A stretch of DNA of 64,000 nucleotides from Agrococcus jenensis (lineage in GTDB: Bacteria > Actinomycetota > Actinomycetes > Actinomycetales > Microbacteriaceae), in assembly GCF_003752465.1 (NCBI RefSeq), contig NZ_RKHJ01000001.1:1426001-1490000 (forward strand), read 5' to 3'. The notes below the pieces were generated by a model. It saw only the letters and a program-made list of their open reading frames with translations, made no database searches and was not told where the DNA came from. The translations under genes were made by a program, and so were the position numbers. Each line of letters begins with the position of its first letter. The stretch's first letter is position 1. This document shows, piece by piece, positions 16,336 through 25,172 of the stretch.

Positions 16336-16469
16336 GTCCGCAGCGCGCGATGCGACGAAGTCGCGTTGCGCGCGGAGGACTCAAGGTCGAGGAGCACGTG
16401 CCGAAGGCGCGCGCGCATCGAGACCCGGCTGTCCACGGCAGCCGCAGACACAACTCAATACGAACCTCC

Positions 16470-16510
16470 TGGTCTCGATACGCGGGCTTCGCCCGCTACT
16501 CGACCACCGG
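16470..16510. repeat. REP-like palindromic element
   Basis: A 41-bp element of the form TGGTCTCGATAC - stem - TACTCGACCACCGG. The core stem pairs 16482-16487 with 16491-16496 around TTC. Closely similar elements are scattered in Microbacteriaceae genomes. It sits in the 288-base gap between rpmJ and rpsM, which otherwise holds no gene that I can see. Confidence 0.65.
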
Positions 16511-16623
16511 GAGGGGAACACCCAGCAGCGGTAAGAGCTCTCTGACGAGGGCGACACCTTGGGGAGAGGCCCAGGCACCTCCGCTGCTCCACACCTCTCG
16601 ACAACTCCTGAAGGAGACACACG

Positions 16624-17001
16624 ATGGCACGCATCGCAGGTGTCGACATCCCGCGCGACAAGCGCGTGGAGATCGCACTGACGTACATCTTCGGCGTCGG
16701 CCGCACCCGGTCGATCGCAACGCTCGAGGCCACCGGCATCGATCGCAACACGCGCGTCAAGGACCTCACGGACGACCAGCTCGTCGTGCTCCGCGACCAC
16801 ATCGAGGGCACGTTCAAGGTGGAGGGCGACCTCCGTCGCGAGGTCGCCGCGGACATCCGCCGCAAGGTCGAGATCGGCTCGTACCAGGGCATCCGCCACC
16901 GTCGCGGTCTCCCCGTGCACGGCCAGCGCACCAAGACCAACGCGCGCACCCGCAAGGGCAAGAAGCAGACGGTCGCCGGCAAGAAGAAGGCCGGCCGCTA
17001 G
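16624..17001 (+). CDS. rpsM: 30S ribosomal protein S13
   Basis: S13 is in the small-subunit head and contacts the large subunit and the P-site tRNA. The 125-residue product starts [20 protein letters not shown] and ends in the basic tail [14 protein letters not shown] after [29 protein letters not shown] lies 9 bases upstream of the ATG. It is followed by rpsK after 24 bases. Confidence 0.97.
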   Translation: MARIAGVDIPRDKRVEIALTYIFGVGRTRSIATLEATGIDRNTRVKDLTDDQLVVLRDHIEGTFKVEGDLRREVAADIRRKVEIGSYQGIRHRRGLPVHGQRTKTNARTRKGKKQTVAGKKKAGR

Positions 17002-17025
17002 GCCGCGGGGAAGAGGTAGAGAACA

Positions 17026-17424
17026 ATGGCAGCTCCCAAGTCCGCGGTCCGCAAGCCGCGTCGCAAGGACAAGAAGAACATCGCTGTGGGCCAGGCCCAC
17101 ATCAAGTCGACGTTCAACAACACGATCGTGTCGATCACCGACACCACCGGCGCCGTCATCACGCAGGCATCGGGCGGTGCGGTCGGCATGAAGGGCTCGC
17201 GCAAGTCGACGCCCTACGCCGCCCAGCTGGCAGCCGAGTCGGCCGCCCGCCAGGCGCAGGACCACGGCATGAAGAAGGTCGACGTCTTCGTCAAGGGCGC
17301 AGGCTCCGGCCGTGAGACGGCGATCCGCTCGCTCCAGGCCGCCGGCCTGGAGATCGGTGCGATCCACGACGTGACGCCGCAGGCGCACAACGGCGTCCGC
17401 CCGCCGAAGCCCCGCCGCAACTAA
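17026..17424 (+). CDS. rpsK: 30S ribosomal protein S11
   Basis: S11 helps form the mRNA exit platform. The 132-residue product has [32 protein letters not shown] and the end [10 protein letters not shown], all standard. Note that rpsD, which often follows rpsK in other bacteria, is absent here, as is common in Microbacteriaceae; rpoA is next after a hairpin-bearing gap. Confidence 0.97.
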   Translation: MAAPKSAVRKPRRKDKKNIAVGQAHIKSTFNNTIVSITDTTGAVITQASGGAVGMKGSRKSTPYAAQLAAESAARQAQDHGMKKVDVFVKGAGSGRETAIRSLQAAGLEIGAIHDVTPQAHNGVRPPKPRRN

Positions 17425-17433
17425 GTCGCTCCT

Positions 17434-17462
17434 GCCGGGCGGGCGGTCCACGCCCGCCCGGC
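17434..17462 (+). terminator. Hairpin after rpsK
   Basis: An 11-bp perfect stem (17434-17444 with 17452-17462) encloses a 7-base loop. It is followed by ATTCCGCC, not by a T run. It may partly terminate or protect the rpsM-rpsK message before rpoA. Confidence 0.5.
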
Positions 17463-17481
17463 ATTCCGCCGTCACTGAACA

Positions 17482-17505
17482 CGCGAGTCATATAGCGGAC
17501 TCGCG
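17482..17505 (+). promoter_or_regulatory. Inverted repeat in the rpoA leader
   Basis: CGCGAGTC (17482-17489) and GACTCGCG (17498-17505) form an 8-bp palindrome around ATATAGCG, ending about 5 bases before the AAAGGA ribosome site of rpoA. TATAGC inside the loop could also be a -10 box. It could act as an operator or as a translational control hairpin. Confidence 0.4.
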
Positions 17506-17523
17506 ACCGAAAGGAACCGACAC

Positions 17524-18513
17524 GTGCTGATCGCCCAGCGCCCCACTGTCACCGAGGAGATCATCGCCGAGCACCGCTCGCGGTTCACGATCGAGCCGCT
17601 CGAGCCAGGCTTCGGCTACACCCTCGGCAACTCCCTCCGCCGCACCCTCCTGTCGTCGATCCCCGGCGCAGCCGTCACGAGCATCCGTCTCGATGGCGTC
17701 CTGCACGAGTTCTCGACGATCGCCGGCGTGAAGGAGGACGTCACCGAGATGATCCTCAACATCAAGCAGCTCGTGGTCTCGTCGGAGCACGACGAGCCCG
17801 TGGTCGCCTACCTCTCGCGCCAGGGCGCGGGCACGGTGACGGCCGCCGACATCACCGCTCCGGCCGGTGTCGAGATCCACAACCCCGAGCTCGTGCTCGC
17901 GACGCTGAACGACTCGGCGAAGCTGCAGCTCGAGCTGACGATCGAGCGTGGCCGCGGCTACGTCTCGGCTGCGCAGAACCGCGACGAGTTCGCCGAGGCC
18001 GGGGTCATCCCGATCGACTCGATCTACTCGCCCGTGCTCAAGGTCACCTACCGCGTCGACGCGACGCGCGCCGGTGAGCGCACCGACTTCGACTCGCTCG
18101 TCGTCGACGTCGAGGCGAAGCCGGCGATCACGCCGCGCGACGCCATCGCGTCGGCCGGTCGCACGCTCGTCGAGCTGTTCGGCCTGACGCGCGACCTGAA
18201 CGCCGAGGCGGAGGGCATCGAGATCGGCCAGGCGCCGGCCGAGGCCATCGGCTCCGGCGAGCTCGCCACGCCGATCGAGGAGCTCGACCTGTCGGTCCGC
18301 TCGTACAACTGCCTCAAGCGCGAGGGCATCAACACGGTGTCCGAGCTCGTGGCGCTGAGCGAGACGCAGCTCATGAACATCCGCAACTTCGGCCAGAAGT
18401 CGGTCGACGAGGTCAAGGACAAGCTCGTCGAGCTCGGCCTGTCCCTCAAGGACGCGGTGCCCGGCTTCGACGGCGCGCACTTCTACAGCGGTTACGACGA
18501 GGACGCTCGCTGA
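17524..18513 (+). CDS. rpoA: DNA-directed RNA polymerase alpha subunit
   Basis: The 329-residue subunit nucleates RNA polymerase assembly and contacts upstream promoter DNA and activators. The N-terminal domain has [20 protein letters not shown]; a linker lies near residue 230; the C-terminal domain is [20 protein letters not shown] through [13 protein letters not shown]. The GTG at 17524 gives the conserved MLIAQRPTV start. It is 36 bases upstream of rplQ. Confidence 0.97.
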   Translation: MLIAQRPTVTEEIIAEHRSRFTIEPLEPGFGYTLGNSLRRTLLSSIPGAAVTSIRLDGVLHEFSTIAGVKEDVTEMILNIKQLVVSSEHDEPVVAYLSRQGAGTVTAADITAPAGVEIHNPELVLATLNDSAKLQLELTIERGRGYVSAAQNRDEFAEAGVIPIDSIYSPVLKVTYRVDATRAGERTDFDSLVVDVEAKPAITPRDAIASAGRTLVELFGLTRDLNAEAEGIEIGQAPAEAIGSGELATPIEELDLSVRSYNCLKREGINTVSELVALSETQLMNIRNFGQKSVDEVKDKLVELGLSLKDAVPGFDGAHFYSGYDEDAR

Positions 18514-18549
18514 ACGCGGGCCGACTGAAGAACTAGAGGGAAACGAACC

Positions 18550-19137
18550 ATGCCCAAGCCCACCAAGGGTCCCCGCCTCGGAGGCGGTCCTGCGCACGAG
18601 CGCCTGCTGCTCGCGAACCTCGCGGCCGCGCTCTTCACGCACAAGTCGATCAAGACGACCGAGACGAAGGCCAAGCGCCTCCGCCCGATCGCTGAGCGCC
18701 TCATCACGTTCGCCAAGCGCGGCGACCTGCACGCGCGCCGTCGCGTGCTCGGCGTGATCGGCGACAAGGGCGTCGTGCACGAGCTCTTCACCGAGATCGC
18801 GCCGCTCGTCGCGGAGCGCGAGGGCGGCTACACCCGCATCACGAAGCTCGGCTTCCGCAAGGGCGACAACGCCCCCATGGCGCAGATCGAGCTCGTGCTC
18901 GAGCCGGTGCAGAAGAAGGTCTCGAAGTCGAAGGCATCCGCCGCTGCGACGTCGGCAGCCGCCGACCAGCAGGCCGAGGAGGCCAAGGTCGACGAGGCTC
19001 CGGTCGAGGAGGCCGTGGTCGACCCGACCGAGGCCGCCGAGGCCGACGCCGCTGCAGCCGACGTCGCGACCACCGAGGCGCCCGAGGCGGGCGACGAGGC
19101 CGTCGAGGCAGAGCCCGCCAAGGACGAGACCAAGTAG
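18550..19137 (+). CDS. rplQ: 50S ribosomal protein L17 with acidic tail
   Basis: L17 lines the outside of the peptide exit tunnel. The core, about residues 1-117, has [20 protein letters not shown] and [16 protein letters not shown]. After FVKK-like sequence [11 protein letters not shown] a tail of some 70 residues rich in Ala, Glu and Asp brings the length to 195, against about 120 in E. coli. Such tails are common in actinobacteria. The gene ends the alpha operon and is followed by a strong terminator. Confidence 0.96.
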   Translation: MPKPTKGPRLGGGPAHERLLLANLAAALFTHKSIKTTETKAKRLRPIAERLITFAKRGDLHARRRVLGVIGDKGVVHELFTEIAPLVAEREGGYTRITKLGFRKGDNAPMAQIELVLEPVQKKVSKSKASAAATSAAADQQAEEAKVDEAPVEEAVVDPTEAAEADAAAADVATTEAPEAGDEAVEAEPAKDETK

Positions 19138-19150
19138 GTCCACCCCACCA

Positions 19151-19180
19151 CGAAGGGCCCCGCGCGAGCGGGGCCCTTCG
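19151..19180. terminator. Bidirectional terminator between rplQ and GH15 gene
   Basis: A perfect 13-bp GC-rich stem (19151-19163 with 19168-19180) closes on the stable tetraloop GCGA. It lies between converging genes and can serve both. Confidence 0.85.
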
Positions 19181-19195
19181 TCGTGCGCGGCGCGA

Positions 19196-20983
19196 TCAGC
19201 CGGCGCGGCGCTCGGCCTTCGCGATCTCGGCCGCCGCGAGCACGAGGCCGAGGTGCGAGAACGCCTGCGGGAAGTTGCCCCAGTGGTGGCCGGTGGCGGG
19301 GTCGATCTCCTCGGCGAGGAGGCCCACGTCGTTGCGGAGCGCGATGAGCCGCTCCATGAGTGCGCGCGCATCGTCGAGCCGTCCGCACTGCGCGTACGCG
19401 ATCACGAGCCAGAAGGCGCACAGCACGAACGGGTGCTCGTCCCCGGCGAGGCCGTCGACGCCCGTCGTGCGGTACCGCAGCGGCAGACCGTCGACGAGCA
19501 GCTCCTGCTCGATGCGCGCGATCGTGCCGAGGAAGCGCGGGTCCCGCGCGTCGACGATGCCGATCGTCGGCAGCTGCAGCAGCGACGCGTCCACCTCGCT
19601 CGTGTCGTAGTGCTGGCGGAACGAGCCGGTGGCGGCGTCGAAGCCGAGGGTCAGCACCTCGTCGCGCAGCAGATCCCGCAGCTCGATCCAGCGCGTCGGG
19701 TCGCCGTCGCAGCCGCTCTCGACCGCGCGCACGCCGCAGTCGAACGCGGCCCACATCATGGCGCGCGAGTGCGTGAACCGCTGCGGCTCGCCGCGCATCT
19801 CCCACAGGCCGTGGTCCGGCTGCTCCCAGTGCGTGGCGAGCTCGTCGAGCAGCGCCCGCTGCAGGTGCCAGGCGTCGAGGGTGTCGGCGAGCCCGATGTC
19901 GCGCAGCCGCTCGAGCGTCAGCATCACCTGCCCCAGCACGTCGTGCTGGCGCTGCTCGGCGGCGCCGTTGCCGATCCGCACAGGCGTCGCGCCGCCGTAG
20001 CCGGGGAGGTGGTCGAGCTCCAGCTCCGGCAGCTCGCGCCCGCCGTCGCGGCGGTACATGATGCGCATGTCGGCCGGGTCGCCGGCGATCGCGCGCAGCA
20101 GCCAGTCGCGCCACAGCCCCACGCGCTCGTCGAGGCGCACGGCCAGCATCGCGTCGACCGAGAGCGATGCGTCGCGCAGCCAGGTGAAGCGGTAGTCCCA
20201 GTTGCGCTCGCCGCCGGGTGACTCGGGCAGCGACGTCGTCGGGGCGGCCAGGATGCCGCCCGTCGCGTCATCGGTGAGGGAGCGCAGCACGAGCACGCTC
20301 GTCTGCACCGCCTCGAGGTAGGGGCCCTCGTAGTCGAGGCTCGCGAGCCAGTCGGACGACTCGGCGATCGTCGTGCGCACGACCTCGGCCTCCCCGACGG
20401 GCTCGGCGATCGGCAGCCACGAGTGCTGCCAGCACAGGTCGAGCTCGAAGCGCTCGCCCGCGCGCACCTCGAAGGTCGAGCGGTGCGCGTGCCGGTGGGC
20501 CCTCGGCAGCGGCGCCCCGCGCAGCACGAGCCGGTCGGGTCCGGCGATCGCCACGAGCACCTCCTCGCCGTGCTCGCGGACGCGCCGGAACCACGGCGGC
20601 ACGCGCCCGTAGCCGAAGCGCACGACGAGGTCCTGCTCGAGCTCGACGACGCCGTCGACGCCGTCGATGATGCGCACGACGTCGGCGCGGTCGTCGCCCG
20701 TCGGCATCGCATCCGTGATGCGCACCGTGCCGGTCGCGGTCTCGTGCGTGGTCTCGAGCACGAGGCTGCCGGGCAGGTAGCGGCGCGTGGTCGTGGCCGG
20801 GCCCGTCGGGCCGATCCGCCAGCGGCCGTGCTCGCGCTCCCCGAGCATGGCGGCGAAGCACGCGGGGGAGTCGAAGTGGGGCAGGCAGAGCCAGTCGATG
20901 GAGCCGTCCCGGCCCACGAGCGCGGCGGTGGTGCGGTCGCCGATCACGGCGTAGTCCTCGATGGGCTGCGGGGGCGTCGGCAT
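19196..20983 (-). CDS. Glycoside hydrolase family 15 protein (glucoamylase/trehalase-like)
   Basis: The 595-residue protein starts PQPIEDYAVIGDRTTAALVG and has an N-terminal beta-sandwich (about 1-230), then an alpha/alpha barrel with RNWDYRFTWLRDAS. The second conserved part, GLLAEEIDPATGHHWGNFPQ and AFSHLGL, carries the catalytic glutamate region of GH15. Relatives include mycobacterial trehalase and glucoamylases, so the substrate is probably trehalose or a glucan; the sequence alone does not decide. There is no signal peptide, so it acts in the cytoplasm. It faces truA across a 90-base gap. Confidence 0.88.
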   Translation of the reverse strand: MPTPPQPIEDYAVIGDRTTAALVGRDGSIDWLCLPHFDSPACFAAMLGEREHGRWRIGPTGPATTTRRYLPGSLVLETTHETATGTVRITDAMPTGDDRADVVRIIDGVDGVVELEQDLVVRFGYGRVPPWFRRVREHGEEVLVAIAGPDRLVLRGAPLPRAHRHAHRSTFEVRAGERFELDLCWQHSWLPIAEPVGEAEVVRTTIAESSDWLASLDYEGPYLEAVQTSVLVLRSLTDDATGGILAAPTTSLPESPGGERNWDYRFTWLRDASLSVDAMLAVRLDERVGLWRDWLLRAIAGDPADMRIMYRRDGGRELPELELDHLPGYGGATPVRIGNGAAEQRQHDVLGQVMLTLERLRDIGLADTLDAWHLQRALLDELATHWEQPDHGLWEMRGEPQRFTHSRAMMWAAFDCGVRAVESGCDGDPTRWIELRDLLRDEVLTLGFDAATGSFRQHYDTSEVDASLLQLPTIGIVDARDPRFLGTIARIEQELLVDGLPLRYRTTGVDGLAGDEHPFVLCAFWLVIAYAQCGRLDDARALMERLIALRNDVGLLAEEIDPATGHHWGNFPQAFSHLGLVLAAAEIAKAERRAG

Positions 20984-21061
20984 GGCGCGAGGCTATCGAG
21001 CCGACCTCCGCGGCCCGTCCAGGGCGCTGTGCGAGCGGCGTGGCCCGCGCCGCTCGGTGCA

Positions 21062-21067
21062 TAGGGT
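21062..21067 (+). promoter_or_regulatory. Leaderless -10 box of truA
   Basis: TAGGGT ends 6 bases before the ATG at 21074, so transcription would start at or next to the start codon. Confidence 0.5.
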
Positions 21068-21073
21068 TGCTGC

Positions 21074-21898
21074 ATGCCGCGCATCCGCCTCGACCTCGCC
21101 TACGACGGCGGCGGGTTCGCCGGCTGGGCGGCGCAGCCGGGGCTGCGCACGTGCCAGGGCGAGCTCGAGCGGGCGCTCACGACGGTCGCCCGCGAGCCGG
21201 TGCGGGTGACGGTCGCCGGCCGCACGGATGCGGGCGTGCACGCGAGCGGGCAGGTCGCGCACGCCGACGTGCCGGTCGCGATCGCCGCGGACGCCGCCGA
21301 GCGGCCGCAGCGGCTCGCGCACCGGCTCTCGCGGCTCGCGGCGCCCGAGGGCGACCTCGTGGTGCGCGCGGCGTCGGTCGCGCCCGCCGGGTTCGACGCC
21401 CGCTTCTCGGCGGTGTCGCGCTCGTACCGCTACCGGATCGTCACCGGTCCCGCCGATCCGCTCGAGCGGCGCACCGCCGCGCACGTGCCGCAGGCGCTCG
21501 ACGTCGACGCCATGCGTCGCACGGCGGCAGCGCTCGTCGGGCTGCGCGACTTCGCGGCGTTCTGCAAGCCGCGCGAGGGCGCCACGACCATCCGCGAGCT
21601 GCGCGCGTTCTCGTGGGCGCGGGAGGGGCAGCTGCTCACGGCATCGCTGACCGCCGACGCCTTCTGCCACTCGATGGTGCGCGCGCTCGTCGCCGCGTGC
21701 GTGCGCGTGGGAGAGGGCCGGCTGGGCCTCGCGCAGGCGGTCGCGCTGCTCGACGAGCGGCGCCGATCGTCGCTCACGGGACTCATGCCCGCCCGCGGGC
21801 TCACGCTCGTCGGGGTGGGCTACCCGGCCGACGACGAGCTCGCCGCGCAGGCCGAGCGCGCGCGGGCGCGTCGCAGCGCCGCAGACCTCGACGCCTGA
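21074..21898 (+). CDS. truA: tRNA pseudouridine(38-40) synthase
   Basis: It converts uridines 38-40 of tRNA anticodon arms to pseudouridine. The 274-residue protein has the catalytic Asp52 in AGRTDAGVHASGQV, and AFCHSMVRALV in the second half, both diagnostic of TruA. In actinobacteria truA commonly follows rplQ; here the GH15 gene has come between them on the other strand. A -10 box close to the ATG suggests a leaderless message. Confidence 0.94.
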   Translation: MPRIRLDLAYDGGGFAGWAAQPGLRTCQGELERALTTVAREPVRVTVAGRTDAGVHASGQVAHADVPVAIAADAAERPQRLAHRLSRLAAPEGDLVVRAASVAPAGFDARFSAVSRSYRYRIVTGPADPLERRTAAHVPQALDVDAMRRTAAALVGLRDFAAFCKPREGATTIRELRAFSWAREGQLLTASLTADAFCHSMVRALVAACVRVGEGRLGLAQAVALLDERRRSSLTGLMPARGLTLVGVGYPADDELAAQAERARARRSAADLDA

Positions 21899-21924
21899 GA
21901 GACCTCCACGCCTGAGGCGCGCGG

Positions 21925-22569
21925 TCAGCCCGCGAGGGCCTCGCGCAGCTCGTCGACCGTCTCGACGATGCGGTCGGCGCCGGCCTCGGCCAGCTCGGCG
22001 CGACCGCCGTAGCCGTAGGCGACGCCGATGCTCCGCACGCCGAGCTCGCGCGCGGAGGCGATGTCGTTGATGCGGTCGCCGACCATGACCACGCGGTCGG
22101 CCGGCAGCCCGAGCGACGCCATGGCGCGCTCGATGACCGGGGCCTTCGAGTGCCCGGCCTCGCCGTCGATGCGCCCGTGCACGCCGCGGAAGCGGTGGCG
22201 GAGCGCGTAGTGCTCGATGACCGCCTCGGCATCGCGCTGGATCTTGTGGGTCGCGACCGCGAGCGGGCGACCCGACGCGTCGAGGTCGGCGACCAGCCGG
22301 TCGACACCCGGGTACAGCGTCGAGTCGACGAGCCCGCCATCGGCCATGTGGGCGCGGAAGGCGGTGAGCGCGACGGTGATCTCGTCGGGCGTCCTGCCTG
22401 CCTCGGCGAGCACGGTCACGAGCGGCGGGCCCAGCCAGCGCAGCAGCTCCTCATCGCTCGGCTGCGGCCAGCCCACCGCGTCGTGCATGTGCCGGAGGCT
22501 CGCGAGCAGGCCCTCCTTGGAGTCGGTGAGCGTGCCGTCGAGGTCGAAGATGATGCCGTGGGGAGTCAT
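21925..22569 (-). CDS. HAD-family phosphatase (phosphoglycolate phosphatase-like)
   Basis: The 214-residue protein has the HAD nucleophile motif IIFDLDGTLTDS with D9 and D11, the cap region of subclass I (HMHDAVGWPQPSDEELLRWL), motif II/III VATHKIQRD and motif IV VMVGDRINDIASARELGV. This fits the Gph/PpaX group. Substrates of such enzymes cannot be told from sequence; phosphoglycolate and small phosphomonoesters are typical. GGAGG lies close before the ATG. It is divergent from rplM. Confidence 0.85.
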   Translation of the reverse strand: MTPHGIIFDLDGTLTDSKEGLLASLRHMHDAVGWPQPSDEELLRWLGPPLVTVLAEAGRTPDEITVALTAFRAHMADGGLVDSTLYPGVDRLVADLDASGRPLAVATHKIQRDAEAVIEHYALRHRFRGVHGRIDGEAGHSKAPVIERAMASLGLPADRVVMVGDRINDIASARELGVRSIGVAYGYGGRAELAEAGADRIVETVDELREALAG

Positions 22570-22641
22570 GTCCCTCCATCCTCCCAGGTATCAGATCGGG
22601 CTGCCAGCGGATCCGCTCATCCGGTGCCGCCGCGCCCCCGC

Positions 22642-22671
22642 TTGACCCGGGGCTGTCCGCACGGCTAGGCT
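22642..22671 (+). promoter_or_regulatory. Promoter of rplM-rpsI-glmM
   Basis: TTGACC (22642-22647) and TAGGCT (22666-22671) are 18 bp apart. The same two hexamers with the same spacing occur at groES. The leader to rplM would be about 120 bases, long enough for regulation by L13 or another ribosomal protein. Confidence 0.7.
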
Positions 22672-22796
22672 CGACCCTTGGTGCGTGCAGCCTGCGCGTG
22701 CCCGAATGAGCCCTCCACCGGATCGTTCCGTCGCATCGCGGCGCAGAACACCTCGGAGTGGGATTCACGACCATCCATTCGATCAGTGAGGCACCA

Positions 22797-23243
22797 ATGA
22801 CTCGCACCTACTCGCCCAAGGCGAGCGACGTCCAGCACGACTGGATCGTCATCGACGCCACCGACGTCGTCCTCGGACGCCTGGCCAGCCACGCGGCTGC
22901 CATGCTCCGCGGCAAGCACAAGCCGACGTTCGCCCCCCACATGGACATGGGCGACTTCGTCATCATCGTGAACGCCGAGAAGGTGGCGCTCACGGGGCAG
23001 AAGCTCGCCAAGAAGGTGGCCTACCGCCACTCGGGCTACCCGGGCGGCCTCAAGGCCGTCGGCTACGCCGAGATGCTCGACCGCTTCCCGGTCCGCACCG
23101 TCGAGAAGGCGATCCGCGGCATGCTGCCGAAGAACTCGCTCGGCCGCGCCCAGATCAAGAAGCTCAAGGTCTACGCAGGCCCGATGCACCCGCACGCGGC
23201 GCAGCAGCCGACCCCCTACACGTTCGACCAGGTCGCCCAGTAG
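22797..23243 (+). CDS. rplM: 50S ribosomal protein L13
   Basis: L13 is an early assembly protein of the large subunit. The 148-residue product starts [20 protein letters not shown] and contains [20 protein letters not shown] and [20 protein letters not shown]. The ATG at 22797 gives the family start; an upstream GTG in frame would add 13 unsupported residues. It is followed by rpsI after 20 bases. Confidence 0.97.
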   Translation: MTRTYSPKASDVQHDWIVIDATDVVLGRLASHAAAMLRGKHKPTFAPHMDMGDFVIIVNAEKVALTGQKLAKKVAYRHSGYPGGLKAVGYAEMLDRFPVRTVEKAIRGMLPKNSLGRAQIKKLKVYAGPMHPHAAQQPTPYTFDQVAQ

Positions 23244-23263
23244 GGCGCGAGGAGACACCAGAC

Positions 23264-23743
23264 ATGGCGAAGATCGCAGACTCCATCGAGGCTCCCGAGA
23301 GCTTCTCGACCGAGACGCCGGCAGCCGAGGCCCCTCGTGCCCCGCGCGTCGTCAACATCGGCGGCCAGGCCGTCGGTCGTCGCAAGCAGGCCATCGCCCG
23401 CGTGCGCCTCGTCCCCGGCTCCGGCTCGTTCACGGTGAACGGCCGCACGCTCGAGGACTACTTCCCGAACAAGCTGCACCAGCAGCTCATCAACGACCCG
23501 TTCACGCTCCTCGAGCTCGCGGGCAGCTACGACGTGATCGCCCGCATCTCGGGCGGCGGCCCCTCGGGCCAGGCCGGCGCGCTGCGCCTCGGCATCGCGC
23601 GTGCGCTCAACGAGATCGACGTCGAGAACAACCGCGCCGAGCTCAAGAGGGCCGGCTTCCTCTCGCGCGACGCTCGCGTCATCGAGCGCAAGAAGGCCGG
23701 TCTCAAGAAGGCTCGCAAGGCGCCGCAGTACTCGAAGCGCTGA
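23264..23743 (+). CDS. rpsI: 30S ribosomal protein S9
   Basis: The C-terminal tail of S9 contacts P-site tRNA. The 159-residue product has an N-terminal extension of about 30 residues, then [39 protein letters not shown] and the end [12 protein letters not shown]. It stops 3 bases before glmM, so ribosomal and cell-wall precursor synthesis share a message. Confidence 0.97.
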   Translation: MAKIADSIEAPESFSTETPAAEAPRAPRVVNIGGQAVGRRKQAIARVRLVPGSGSFTVNGRTLEDYFPNKLHQQLINDPFTLLELAGSYDVIARISGGGPSGQAGALRLGIARALNEIDVENNRAELKRAGFLSRDARVIERKKAGLKKARKAPQYSKR

Positions 23744-23746
23744 TCG

Positions 23747-25099
23747 ATGTCGCGCCTCTTCGGCACGGATGGAGTACGGGGCCTCGCGGGCCTCGACATC
23801 ACGGCTGAATCGGCGCTGGCGCTGGCACAGGGCGCCGCACTCGTGCTCGGGCGAACAGCCCGGCAGGAGGGGCGGCGCCCTGTCGCCGTCGTGGCGCGCG
23901 ATCCCCGCATCTCCGGCGAGTTCATCGCCGCGGCGGTCGCGGCGGGACTCGCGTCCAGCGGCGTCGACGTGCTGGACGCCGGCGTCATCCCGACGCCCGC
24001 TGCCGCCTACCTCGTGGCCGACATCCGCGCCGACTTCGGTGTGATGGTGTCGGCGTCGCACAACCCGGCGCCCGACAACGGCATCAAGTTCTTCGCCAGC
24101 GGCGGCCGCAAGCTGCCCGACGCGGTCGAGGACGAGATCGAGCGGGCCCTGACCGACACCCCGCTGCGCCCCATCGGCGCGGAGGTCGGCACGGTGCGCC
24201 GCTTCTCGGACGCCGAGGACCGCTACCTCGTGCACCTGCTCGGCACGCTCGACGTGAGCCTCCGCGGCCTGCACGTCGCGCTCGACTGCGCCCACGGCGC
24301 AGCCGCCGGCGTGAGCCCGCGCGCGTTCGCGGATGCCGGGGCGAAGGTCACCGTCATGGGCAACGACCCGGACGGCGTCAACATCAACCGCGAGGTCGGC
24401 TCGACGCACCTCGAGCAGCTCCGCGCCCTCGTGCGCTCGTCGGGCGCCGACTTCGGCATCGCCCACGACGGCGACGCCGACCGCTGCCTCGCGATCGACG
24501 CCGACGGGGGCGTCGTCGACGGCGACCAGATCATGGCCCTGCTCGCGGTCTCGCAGCAGCGCCGCGGCCTGCTCGTGCAGGACACGCTCGTCGCGACGGT
24601 GATGTCGAACCTCGGCCTCAAGGTCGCGATGGACGAGCACGACATCGCGCTCGTGCAGACCGCCGTCGGCGACCGCTACGTGCTCGAGGCGCTCGGCGAG
24701 TACGGGCTCTCGCTCGGCGGCGAGCAGTCCGGGCACATCATCTTCTCCGACCACGCCACGACGGGCGACGGCATCCTCACCGGCCTGCAGATCGCGGCTG
24801 AGATGGTGCGGACCGGGCGGACGCTCGCCGAGCTCGCCGCGGTGATGACGGTCTACCCGCAGGTGCTCGTCAACGTCTCCGGCGTCGACCGGCTGGGCCT
24901 CCGCGGCAACCGACCCATCGCCGACGCGGTCGCGCGAGCGGAGGCCGAGCTCGGCTCCGACGGCCGCGTGCTGCTGCGCCCCTCCGGCACCGAGAAGATG
25001 GTGCGCGTGATGGTCGAGGCGCAGGAGCGCCACATCGCGCAGACGATCGCCGAGGAGCTCGCGGCGCTCGTGCGGGCCGAGCTGAGCGTCAGCGCCTAG
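23747..25099 (+). CDS. glmM: Phosphoglucosamine mutase
   Basis: It converts glucosamine 6-phosphate to glucosamine 1-phosphate for UDP-GlcNAc and peptidoglycan. The 450-residue protein starts [11 protein letters not shown] and has the phosphoserine S104 in VSASHNP, the metal loop DGDADRC, the sugar loop GGEQSGH and the phosphate loop [11 protein letters not shown]. GlmS, the preceding enzyme, is at 29247-31094 in the same window. An IR terminator follows. Confidence 0.96.
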   Translation: MSRLFGTDGVRGLAGLDITAESALALAQGAALVLGRTARQEGRRPVAVVARDPRISGEFIAAAVAAGLASSGVDVLDAGVIPTPAAAYLVADIRADFGVMVSASHNPAPDNGIKFFASGGRKLPDAVEDEIERALTDTPLRPIGAEVGTVRRFSDAEDRYLVHLLGTLDVSLRGLHVALDCAHGAAAGVSPRAFADAGAKVTVMGNDPDGVNINREVGSTHLEQLRALVRSSGADFGIAHDGDADRCLAIDADGGVVDGDQIMALLAVSQQRRGLLVQDTLVATVMSNLGLKVAMDEHDIALVQTAVGDRYVLEALGEYGLSLGGEQSGHIIFSDHATTGDGILTGLQIAAEMVRTGRTLAELAAVMTVYPQVLVNVSGVDRLGLRGNRPIADAVARAEAELGSDGRVLLRPSGTEKMVRVMVEAQERHIAQTIAEELAALVRAELSVSA

Positions 25100-25137
25100 G
25101 CAGCACGGCTAGCGCGGTCCGCAGCGGGCGCCCGATC

Positions 25138-25167
25138 GAGGCGGAGGTCCGAGCGGACCTCCGCCTC
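25138..25167. terminator. Bidirectional terminator between glmM and the permease gene
   Basis: A perfect 13-bp stem (25138-25150 with 25155-25167) has a GAGC loop and is followed on the plus strand by TTCCG. The genes on both sides converge on it. Confidence 0.8.
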
Positions 25168-25172
25168 TTCCG

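Noticed and set aside
16336..16623. Small gene between rpmJ and rpsM
   Set aside because: Frames there have no ribosome site or family likeness. The stretch holds the REP-like element and the rpsM leader.
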